NCBI GenBank assembly: GCA_021775385.1
Contig: JAJFHW010000344.1
Location: 1 to 23,783 of the forward strand
Length of the DNA stretch: 23,783 bases
Direction: 5' to 3'
DNA from: Hyphomicrobiales bacterium
GTDB taxonomy: Bacteria > Pseudomonadota > Alphaproteobacteria > Rhizobiales > HXMU1428-3
Shown: piece by piece, positions 16,282 through 22,012 of the stretch
How the letters are laid out: each line of letters opens with the position of its first letter
Position numbering within the stretch: position 1 is the first letter of the stretch
Notes under the pieces: model-generated
Told to the model about the DNA's origin: nothing
Seen by the model: only the letters and a program-made list of their open reading frames with translations
Database searches by the model: none
Translations under genes and position numbers: made by a program

Positions 16282-18144
16282 ATGGTGGATCAAATGGCGG
16301 AAAACAAAGATAAAACTTCAGAAAAAAAACCATCAAAAGCCCAAAAAATCTCTAAGTCTTCCACTAAATCAAAAAAATCAAATCAAGACACAACCCAAGA
16401 TCCCTATCTCGTTCTTGCTCGTAAATATCGCCCGGCTGATTTTTCTGATCTCATCGGCCAGGAACCAATGGTGCAAACCCTGCGCAATGCGTTTGAAAGC
16501 AATCGCATCGCCCAGGGTTTTATGCTCTCTGGCGTAAGAGGGGTTGGTAAAACAACGACCGCACGAATTTTAGCCAGAGCCTTAAATTACGAAACTGAAA
16601 CGATTAATTCCCCCACCATCGACATGCATGAAGAGGGCACCCATTGCCCCGCCATTATGGCAGGTACTCATGTTGATGTGATGGAAATGGACGCCGCCTC
16701 GCACACAGGCATTGATGACATCAGAGAAATTATTGAAGCAGCCAGATACAAGCCGGTCTCTGCTCGCTATAAAGTTTACATCATCGATGAAGTACACATG
16801 CTCTCAAAGTCAGCCTTTAATGGCTTGCTGAAAACTTTGGAAGAGCCACCTGCACATGTTAAATTCGTCTTTGCAACTACGGAGCTGCGCAAAGTTCCCG
16901 TCACAGTTCTCTCTCGCTGTCAGCGCTTTGATTTGCGCCGCATAGATATTCGTGACCTCGAGCAGCATTTTGCAAATATTGCAAAAAAAGAAGAAGTGAA
17001 AATTGACGAAGATGCAATTAGTCTGATTGCAAGAGCTGCTGAAGGCTCGGTTCGTGATGGTCTGTCGTTGCTTGATCAAGCTTTTGCTCGAGCTGATGAA
17101 AGTTCTATTTCAGCTGACAATATTAGATCAATGTTAGGCTTGGCTGATCAGGCTGAAATTTTAGGACTTTTAGGTTCGATTTTTGCTGGTAATGCCCCCG
17201 AAGCATTAAATGAGTTTCGCAGGTTTTATGATAATGGCGGTGACCCGCAACAAATTATCTCCGATATGGCTGAGGCAGTGCATATAGTTACTCGCACCAA
17301 AGCTTTAAGTGGTGCAGTTGGAAATGCGGAAAATGTTCAATTAAGCAATGACGATTTACCAGAAGCCGCAAAAGATCAAATCATTGATATGGCAGGGAAA
17401 ATCTCAATGGCTGTTTTGAGCAGAGGGTGGCAAACTTTGCTGAAAGGCTATGAAGAAGTTGGCAAAGCTCCAAATCAGGTAAGCGCCGCTGAGATGATCA
17501 TCATGCGCTTACTTTACATGAGCGATTTGCCATCCCCTGGTGATGTCATTGCAGCTTTAAAAAAAGGGCCAGACGGGCCGGTAGCTGGTTCTACCGGTAG
17601 TCCAAATGGAGGGCAAGGTGTTCAACCAGGACCTTCAGGAAGCCCAGATTCAGACGGAGCTTCAGGTGCACATACGATGACACGTTCAGTAAATGGCCCT
17701 GATATGCACTATGAAAACGTTCCTCAGTCGGAGCAAATCACACAACCCCATGCAGAGAACAATCAGTTACCAACTTTGGAAAGTTTTTCAGATGTATTGG
17801 AGCTCATTGGTGAAAAGCGGGATGTTAAGCTCAAGCTGCAGTTAGAAGAGTATGCCGAGCTTGTACGTTTTGCACCTGGCAGCATTGAATTACATCTGCT
17901 AGATGGCGTCACTGATGGTTTAGCAGGTGATCTGACAAACAAACTTTCCCGCTGGACAGGCGCTCGTTGGATGGTCGCTCTCTCTCATGAGCGCGGTGAA
18001 GAAACAATCGGCAGTCAAAGACGGGAAAAAGAGCAAAAAGAATTAGAGCAAATCAAGTCTCACCCTTCAGTTCAGAGCGTTATAGAACATTTCCCAGGGG
18101 CCGAAATTGTATCAATCAAACCGATAAAATCTGAAGACGATTAA
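16282..18144 (+). CDS. dnaX: DNA polymerase III clamp loader subunit tau (tau/gamma)
   Basis: This 620-residue motor subunit of the replicative clamp loader opens and loads the beta clamp and links two polymerase cores. A Lys/Ser-rich leader (residues 1-40) precedes the AAA+ module: YRPADFSDLIGQ, Walker A GVRGVGKTT (84-92), DAASHTGIDDIREI, Walker B IIDEVHMLS, SRC motif in VLSRCQRFDLRR, and sensor 2 in GSVRDGLSLLDQ. Only one Cys of the zinc module remains (THCPAI). Domain III ends near residue 420. A Gly/Pro/Ser-rich linker (about 430-490) and the tau-specific C-terminus follow. A slippery site at the start of the linker may yield gamma (see 17556). ATG 16282 and ATG 16294 (MAENKD) are both possible; neither has a strong ribosome site. 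It is the first gene of dnaX-ybaB-recR. Confidence 0.95.
   Translation: MVDQMAENKDKTSEKKPSKAQKISKSSTKSKKSNQDTTQDPYLVLARKYRPADFSDLIGQEPMVQTLRNAFESNRIAQGFMLSGVRGVGKTTTARILARALNYETETINSPTIDMHEEGTHCPAIMAGTHVDVMEMDAASHTGIDDIREIIEAARYKPVSARYKVYIIDEVHMLSKSAFNGLLKTLEEPPAHVKFVFATTELRKVPVTVLSRCQRFDLRRIDIRDLEQHFANIAKKEEVKIDEDAISLIARAAEGSVRDGLSLLDQAFARADESSISADNIRSMLGLADQAEILGLLGSIFAGNAPEALNEFRRFYDNGGDPQQIISDMAEAVHIVTRTKALSGAVGNAENVQLSNDDLPEAAKDQIIDMAGKISMAVLSRGWQTLLKGYEEVGKAPNQVSAAEMIIMRLLYMSDLPSPGDVIAALKKGPDGPVAGSTGSPNGGQGVQPGPSGSPDSDGASGAHTMTRSVNGPDMHYENVPQSEQITQPHAENNQLPTLESFSDVLELIGEKRDVKLKLQLEEYAELVRFAPGSIELHLLDGVTDGLAGDLTNKLSRWTGARWMVALSHERGEETIGSQRREKEQKELEQIKSHPSVQSVIEHFPGAEIVSIKPIKSEDD
17556..17600 (+). 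promoter_or_regulatory. candidate programmed frameshift / slippage site in dnaX
   Basis: In frame, codons 425-428 read GCT TTA AAA AAA. This contains T TTA AAA (17556-17562) and A AAA AAA (17559-17565), both of the X XXY YYZ form that allows a -1 slip, within a run of seven A. Twelve bases after the run is a perfect 7-bp stem: CCGGTAG (17578-17584), loop CTGGTT, CTACCGG (17591-17597). The -1 frame then meets TAG at 17598-17600, giving a 439-residue product. The +1 frame meets TAG at 17582-17584. This resembles E. coli dnaX, where a -1 shift makes a 431-residue gamma. The distance from the slip site to the stem is longer than in E. coli. Confidence 0.6.
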
Positions 18145-18167
18145 AATTAGTTCATTTAAATTTAAAA

Positions 18168-18188
18168 AGGAGCCCGGAAACCGGGAGG
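18168..18188 (+). promoter_or_regulatory. hairpin next to the ybaB ribosome binding site
   Basis: AAGGAG (about 18168-18172) is followed by a perfect stem CCCGG, AAA, CCGGG (18173-18185), whose last three G begin a second Shine-Dalgarno, GGGAGG (18183-18188). If the hairpin forms it hides part of the second site and brings the first site close to ATG 18189. It may set which of the two ATGs is used. Confidence 0.4.
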
Positions 18189-18194
18189 ATGCAC

Positions 18195-18506
18195 ATGTTT
18201 GACATCATGAAGAAAGCCAAAGAGCTACAAACCAAAGTAGCTGAAATACAAGAAGAACTAGCTAATACAGAAATTGAAGGCCTAAGCGGTGCCGGTATGG
18301 TGAAAGTGGTCTTAAACGGCAAAGGTGACATGAAAGCTCTTGCAATTGACCCAAGCATGCTGAAAGAAGACGAAGCTGATATTTTAGAAGACTTAATTAT
18401 CGCTGCTCACAAAGATGCGCGCGTGAAAGTTGAAGAATTCTCAGCTGAAAAAATGAAAGAAGCAACTGGAGACCTACCCATTCCTCCAGGAATGAACTTG
18501 TTTTAA
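18195..18506 (+). CDS. ybaB: YbaB/EbfC family nucleoid-associated protein
   Basis: A small DNA-binding dimer of about 103 residues. The family layout is clear: N-terminal helix MKKAKELQTKVAEIQEELAN, then the beta-strand block GAGMVKVVLNGKGDMKALAIDP, then EDLIIAAHKDARVKVEEFSAEKMKEATG and PIPPGMNLF at the C-terminus. ATG 18195 (MFDIMKK) sits six bases after GGGAGG. An ATG two codons earlier (18189) directly abuts that site, so it is less likely unless the upstream AAGGAG is used. It is 50 bases downstream of dnaX. The dnaX-ybaB-recR order is conserved in bacteria, and the protein is thought to bind DNA alongside replication and repair. A terminator follows before recR, so recR may be partly uncoupled here. 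Confidence 0.93.
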   Translation: MFDIMKKAKELQTKVAEIQEELANTEIEGLSGAGMVKVVLNGKGDMKALAIDPSMLKEDEADILEDLIIAAHKDARVKVEEFSAEKMKEATGDLPIPPGMNLF

Positions 18507-18540
18507 GCAACTCAATTGCATGTAATTTTTAGTATTTGCA

Positions 18541-18567
18541 AAAAAGGGAGGCTCTGCCTCCTTTTTT
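18541..18567 (+). terminator. rho-independent terminator after ybaB
   Basis: GGAGGC, loop TCT, GCCTCC form a perfect 6-bp GC-rich stem extended by A-T pairs, followed by six T. The A-run before the stem makes it likely to work in both directions. It lies about 35 bases after the ybaB stop and separates dnaX-ybaB from recR. Confidence 0.85.
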
Positions 18568-18642
18568 AGTTTCTTGCCTAAAGATTGTTGGACTAACAGC
18601 TACTCACATCGACGCGACTCAGTTAAAAGACCATAAGAAATA

Positions 18643-18750
18643 GCGCGGTTGCTCGTGGGCAACTGAAGCGCTGCTAAAAGGTGGTTTGCTCGTGGGCAAC
18701 TGAAGCGCTACTAAAAGGGGTAGCTAGTGGGCAACTGAAGGAGCAACTTA
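18643..18750 (+). repeat. tandem array of three core hairpin repeats (F, G, H)
   Basis: Three head-to-tail copies with a period of about 38 bp lie at 18643-18679, 18681-18716 and 18719-18750. Each has (G)TTGCT, a short loop, GTGGGCAACTGAAG, then GCGCTGC/GCGCTAC/GAGCAAC and CTAAAA or CTTA. Copy F has the outer GCGC/GCGC stem. Copy H differs in having GAAGGAGC, which gives the ribosome site of recR. No unique spacers lie between copies, so this is not a CRISPR array. Confidence 0.85.
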
Positions 18751-18752
18751 GA

Positions 18753-19358
18753 ATGTCAAAAAATGTCACTGGTCCAGAAATTACCGAATTAATTCAGCTA
18801 ATAGGTAAATTACCAGGGCTTGGGCCTCGCTCAGCCAGACGCGCAGCATTGCACCTCTTACAGAAAAAAGATCAACTAATGCGCCCCTTAGCAAAAGCCA
18901 TGACAGAGGCGGCTGAAAAAATAGTTGAATGCAGCAATTGCGGTAATATCGATACCATCAGCCCCTGTGCAATTTGCCAGGATGAGCGCCGAGATAAATC
19001 ACTCATTTGTCTTGTTGAAACGGTGGGGGATCTTTGGGCGCTGGAGCGTGCTGAGGTTATCAAAGGTCAGTATCATGTTTTAGGAGGCACACTGTCGCCT
19101 TTGGATGGAATTGGACCCGACGATTTAAACCTGACGACACTAATCGAGCGCGCCAATGGCGATGAAGCAACTGAGATTTTAATCGCGTTAAACGCAACGG
19201 TTGAAGGGCAGTCAACGGCTCACTACATCACAGATTTATTAGAAGATGCGAACGTAAAAATTTCGCGGCTGGCACATGGGGTGCCTGTTGGCGGTGAGCT
19301 TGATTACTTAGATGAAGGCACATTAGCTGCCGCAATTAAATCCCGCAAACAATTATAA
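18753..19358 (+). CDS. recR: recombination mediator protein RecR
   Basis: This 201-residue protein of the RecFOR pathway helps load RecA on gapped DNA. It shows the helix-hairpin-helix [16 protein letters not shown], a C4 zinc finger (C60, C63, C72, C75 in [16 protein letters not shown]), and a Toprim domain with [16 protein letters not shown] and [19 protein letters not shown], then the C-terminal [16 protein letters not shown]. Length is normal. ATG 18753 ([10 protein letters not shown]) is chosen because AAGGAG lies nine bases upstream and family members start here. The frame is open 24 codons further up, but that stretch is translated repeat. The ribosome site is itself part of core repeat copy H. 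The ybaB terminator and the repeat array separate it from dnaX-ybaB by about 245 bases. Confidence 0.95.
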   Translation: MSKNVTGPEITELIQLIGKLPGLGPRSARRAALHLLQKKDQLMRPLAKAMTEAAEKIVECSNCGNIDTISPCAICQDERRDKSLICLVETVGDLWALERAEVIKGQYHVLGGTLSPLDGIGPDDLNLTTLIERANGDEATEILIALNATVEGQSTAHYITDLLEDANVKISRLAHGVPVGGELDYLDEGTLAAAIKSRKQL

Positions 19359-19496
19359 TCTTTATCGTCTTCACTAACTTTCATTCTAGATAATCAGAAA
19401 TCAAAATTTGGTCATAAAATCTTTACATTTCTCAAAGACTCTAGACCGCTTGAGTCGCAGTTCTAAACTGTGATTCTTAAATTGTGCGAATACTGC

Positions 19497-19534
19497 CCCG
19501 GTTGCAGGTAGGCAATCTGAAAGGGCCTTAAAAG
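19497..19534 (+). repeat. degenerate core hairpin repeat (copy I)
   Basis: CCCCGGTTGCAGGTAGGCAA followed by TCTGAAAGGGCCTTAAAA. It keeps GGTTGC, the G-rich loop, GCAA, CTGAA and the terminal TAAAA, but the outer GCGC pair is replaced by CCCC/GGGC. The surrounding 19359-19580 stretch shows nothing else I recognise. Confidence 0.6.
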
Positions 19535-19580
19535 AGTAGGCATCTGAAGCAGAAAAATGGCATCTAGTGTGTAACAAAGG

Positions 19581-19745
19581 ACGAGATATACGATGAAGGA
19601 GCCCGGCTACTTCAGCTGGGGGACATGACGAAGCGTGAGCGCAGTCCGGCGCAAGCGCCGCACCTCGTAGGCCTGTCGCCTTAGCGGCGCGGTTGCTGGT
19701 GGGCAACCTGAAGCGCCACTAAAAAGTAATAGCCGTGAGAGAAAT
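19581..19745 (+). repeat. composite multi-hairpin repeat, copy 4 (long form), upstream of the ParA-like gene
   Basis: The lead ACGAGATATACGATGAAGGA is shared with the copy at 20931. Hairpin 1 is CCCGGCT, loop ACTTC, AGCTGGG (one G-U). GGACATGACG follows, then a perfect hairpin 3 (CGGCGC, AA, GCGCCG) and CACCTCGTAGGCC. The core hairpin (19687-19724) is next, with a lower stem TTAGCGGCGC / GCGCCACTAA (9 of 10 paired), then the tail GTAATAGCCGTGAGAGAAAT. It ends 18 bases before the ParA-like start codon and could be part of that gene's 5' leader. Confidence 0.8.
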
Positions 19746-19763
19746 CTAAAGGAGCACTAAAAG

Positions 19764-20777
19764 TTGACGAAGTTTATTGCAATTTCAAACCGCAAAGGCG
19801 GTGTGGGCAAAACAACTGTAACAATGATGATGGCCTATGGCTTTGCTCTCTACGGCAATAAGAAAGTTCTAGTCATTGACCTTGATGCTCAAGCAAGTTC
19901 TTCGCTTTGTTTTCTTGGCGCCGAGCGTTGGCTAAAAGCAAAAAGTGATGGCCGTCACGCGGGTGATATGTTCATCAATGCATTTGGTGATGATAAAAAC
20001 ATCGATATATCAAACTTCATTGTTGAAGATGGGGGGGACGTGTTCCTAAGCGGCACCCAAACCAAGCCTCATATCGATGTCATTCCAAGTTCGTCTGACC
20101 TTGATGATACAGAGCGCGGCATGCTTTACATGATGTCGAATTCCAAGCCGACATTGGAAGAAGTGTTTTTTGAGATCGAGCAAAAAGTGGCAAACATCAT
20201 CCGTTCTGCTAAAGGCAAATATGATGTTGTCTTGCTTGATTGCCCTCCAGGTCTTTCATGTGCCGCATGGGGCGGTCTACGGTCTGCTGATTACGCAATT
20301 ATTCCCTATACACCTGACCCAACAGCTGAGGATAATATCAGATCACTAATGCGCAATATCGCGCTAAGAGACATTAACGCAAAGCTCTGCCCGCTTGCCA
20401 ACCGGGTGACCAATTCGGGCAGCAATCAGTTGGTCATATCAGCAATTGAAGATGAATTCGGCAGCTTAGGACTGCAAGTTCCTTCCAAACAAGCTTTAGT
20501 GAATGCCAATCAATATAGTGAAGACACTCTAACGCCTTATATGAAATTTGGCCCAGCAAGAGTGCTAATTGAAAACTTGCATGAAGCCACGTTGCATTGG
20601 TTGAATAGAGTGGCAGCAGCAGAAACCGTGCACGATGGAGATATTGGGGGTGATTATCCGCAAAATAGCTCCTATAATGAAGCCTATAGCGATGATGCAC
20701 TTGACGAGCAATATGATAATTCACTGGAATCCATTCATGATTTGGACGAAGAACCATCTTATGAATATAATGGCTAG
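19764..20777 (+). CDS. orphan ParA/MinD-type ATPase with acidic C-terminal tail
   Basis: A 337-residue P-loop ATPase of the ParA/Soj class, which forms ATP-dependent dimers that pattern on DNA or membrane to position cargo. Visible are the deviant Walker A RKGGVGKTT (signature Lys included), the A' motif VLVIDLDAQASSS, Walker B VVLLDCPPG, and PYTPDPTAEDN. The last 45 residues are an acidic, Tyr/Asn/Ser-rich, probably disordered tail (DALDEQYDNS, DLDEEPSYEYNG). The start is TTG 19764 with AAAGGAG eight to nine bases upstream, in sequence resembling the repeat tail. The TAG stop is the first three bases of core repeat copy K. No parB or parS-like array is seen, and the adjacent partner is the small gene at 21071. 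I infer cargo positioning rather than chromosome segregation; the cargo is unknown. Confidence 0.85.
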   Translation: MTKFIAISNRKGGVGKTTVTMMMAYGFALYGNKKVLVIDLDAQASSSLCFLGAERWLKAKSDGRHAGDMFINAFGDDKNIDISNFIVEDGGDVFLSGTQTKPHIDVIPSSSDLDDTERGMLYMMSNSKPTLEEVFFEIEQKVANIIRSAKGKYDVVLLDCPPGLSCAAWGGLRSADYAIIPYTPDPTAEDNIRSLMRNIALRDINAKLCPLANRVTNSGSNQLVISAIEDEFGSLGLQVPSKQALVNANQYSEDTLTPYMKFGPARVLIENLHEATLHWLNRVAAAETVHDGDIGGDYPQNSSYNEAYSDDALDEQYDNSLESIHDLDEEPSYEYNG

Positions 20778-20930
20778 CGCGGTTGCTAGTGGGCAACTGA
20801 AGCGCCACTAAAAAAGGTTGCTTTCTAGTAGATAACTGAAGGCCAACTAAAAAAGCGCGGTTGCTAGTAGGCAATCTAAAGCGCAGATAAAAAGTCGGTT
20901 GCTAGCGGGCATCTGAAGTGTCACAAAAAA
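20775..20930 (+). repeat. tandem array of four core hairpin repeats (K, L, M, N)
   Basis: Four head-to-tail copies with a 39-40 bp period begin at 20775, 20816, 20855 and 20894. Copy K is closest to consensus (GCGC, GGTTGC, TAGTGG, GCAAC, TGAA, GCGCCACTAAAA). L, M and N drift, with TAGTAGATAAC, TAGTAGGCAATC and TAGCGGGCATC in place of TAGTGGGCAAC. The array starts on the stop codon of the ParA-like gene and runs straight into a composite element. Loss of pairing increases along the array, which suggests ageing copies. Confidence 0.85.
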
Positions 20931-21058
20931 CGAGCTATACGAAGAAGGAGTGACACCACTTCGGTGTCAGGACATGGCAGCATCGCTGCCCGGCGCTTAG
21001 CGCCGCACCTCGTAGGCCCAAGCGCGATTAAGCGCTTGGAATAGCCGTGAGAGAAAAG
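20931..21058 (+). repeat. composite multi-hairpin repeat, copy 5 (short form), upstream of the 151-residue gene
   Basis: The best-paired copy. After CGAGCTATACGAAGAAGGAG, hairpin 1 is TGACACC, ACTTC, GGTGTCA (perfect 7 bp). GGACAT follows. Hairpin 2 is GGCAGC, ATC, GCTGCC (perfect). Hairpin 3 is CGGCGC, TTA, GCGCCG (perfect), then CACCTCGTAGGCC. Hairpin 4 is CCAAGCGC, GATTAA, GCGCTTGG (perfect 8 bp), then the tail AATAGCCGTGAGAGAAAAG. It ends about 12 bases before ATG 21071. The core hairpin of the long form is here replaced by hairpin 4. Confidence 0.85.
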
Positions 21059-21070
21059 AAACAGCACCTT

Positions 21071-21526
21071 ATGAAGAACGAACCAGCACATGAAATTTTG
21101 GCAAAGCTCTTTCAAACCATTGTGAAAGAAGCCGAGACCAATGAAAAATTCGCAAATGAAATGCTTGGTGCATTCTCAGAAAAGCTGCCTACAAAATCGG
21201 AAAAAATTTCGGTTGAAACTGATAGTGAAAGTAAGCACGAATCTGTAGCACCCAAAAAACAACCAACCACAAAGCAAGCTGCAAAAGATGGCTTTGATGT
21301 GAAGGCCCATAACCCAATTATCCTATACCGAAAAATGGGCGAAGACCTGATGCGTGTAAAGCTAAACAAAGTCTCAGCGGCAAACCTAAAAAAAATCGGC
21401 AAGCACTACCAACTAAAACTAAACACCCTCACAAAATCCAAACCTCCCACAAAACACGAACTCATCACCGCAATTATTACCTTTGCAAAAAACTATGATG
21501 CCCAAAGAAAAGGCGCGGCGGGTTAA
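21071..21526 (+). CDS. small hypothetical protein next to the ParA-like gene
   Basis: I do not recognise this family. The 151-residue product has an N-terminal amphipathic helix region (about 1-40, NEPAHEILAKLFQTIVKEAE), a Lys/Ser/Thr/Gln-rich linker (about 45-85), and a C-terminal basic helical region (about 100-145). The last includes LKKIGKHYQLKLNTL and PTKHELITAIITFA, which resembles the helix-loop-helix shape of SAP or Rho-N DNA/RNA-binding modules. That is a resemblance in pattern only. The start is taken as ATG 21071 because the frame above it (GTG 21047) is translated repeat tail. No clear Shine-Dalgarno is seen unless GAGAGAAAAG of the repeat serves. Same strand as the ParA-like gene and separated from it only by repeats, it is a candidate partner or adaptor. 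Confidence 0.65.
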   Translation: MKNEPAHEILAKLFQTIVKEAETNEKFANEMLGAFSEKLPTKSEKISVETDSESKHESVAPKKQPTTKQAAKDGFDVKAHNPIILYRKMGEDLMRVKLNKVSAANLKKIGKHYQLKLNTLTKSKPPTKHELITAIITFAKNYDAQRKGAAG

Positions 21527-21550
21527 TATAAACGAACTAGAAGAGTGACT

Positions 21551-22009
21551 TTACCACTTAGATAAAATCTTAAGCTTATGATCAGTCCTAAAATTTTGAG
21601 CTCTAAGTGTTTTTATTTCATCAAGAAGTTCATTTTTTTTCTTTGCCAAAGGAGTAAGTCCCATATACCCCTCGGCAATTGCTTTAAGCTCTTTCAAACG
21701 CACTTGTTTATCTGAGTTAATTGCATCAATGGCTGAATTAAACTCACCATCATTATCATTGGAAGTTTTGAGAGCTTCAACGTGCACATCAACAACAGCT
21801 TGCCGAAGTGCGGTTGCACTGCCAGATGCTTTTTTACGGCCTTCCAAACCCTCACGAGCTTTTTTGCAAAATGCATCAATGGTCATGTCCTCATAGCCAT
21901 CCATCAACTCAACAAGCTTTTGAAAATCCTTGGAAACTTTCGTTGCTTCCCAAGTTTCTAACACAGGGAGAAGTTTCTCTAATCCAGCTTTAACATTTTC
22001 AACTTTCAT
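21551..22009 (-). CDS. hypothetical helical protein downstream of the membrane ParA-type ATPase
   Basis: An unrecognised 152-residue protein with no Cys-rich, membrane or enzyme motif. It is highly charged and appears almost all alpha-helical, with a likely coiled coil at the C-terminus (LAKKKNELLDEIKTLRAQNF). The N-terminal half (VKAGLEKLLPVLETWEATKV, LVELMDGYEDMTIDAFCKKA) looks like a helical bundle. ATG 22009 lies three bases after the stop of the upstream gene. GGGGAG, embedded in the end of that gene, is a good ribosome site, so the two are translated from one message. It is probably a partner of the ATPase, for example an activator or cargo adaptor. It ends 24 bases from the 151-residue gene on the other strand, with no terminator between. 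Confidence 0.7.
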   Translation of the reverse strand: MKVENVKAGLEKLLPVLETWEATKVSKDFQKLVELMDGYEDMTIDAFCKKAREGLEGRKKASGSATALRQAVVDVHVEALKTSNDNDGEFNSAIDAINSDKQVRLKELKAIAEGYMGLTPLAKKKNELLDEIKTLRAQNFRTDHKLKILSKW

Positions 22010-22012
22010 AAT

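Noticed and set aside
18681..18752. N-terminal extension of RecR by 24 codons
   Set aside because: The extension is entirely core repeat sequence, and ATG 18753 has a proper ribosome site at the family's usual start.
19764..20777. Chromosomal or plasmid partition gene parA
   Set aside because: No parB, no parS-like inverted repeats and no replication gene are adjacent; the genes around it are chromosomal housekeeping genes.
20775..20930. Four regularly spaced repeats that could be taken for a CRISPR array
   Set aside because: The whole 39-40 bp period is repeat; there are no unique spacers and no cas genes in the window.
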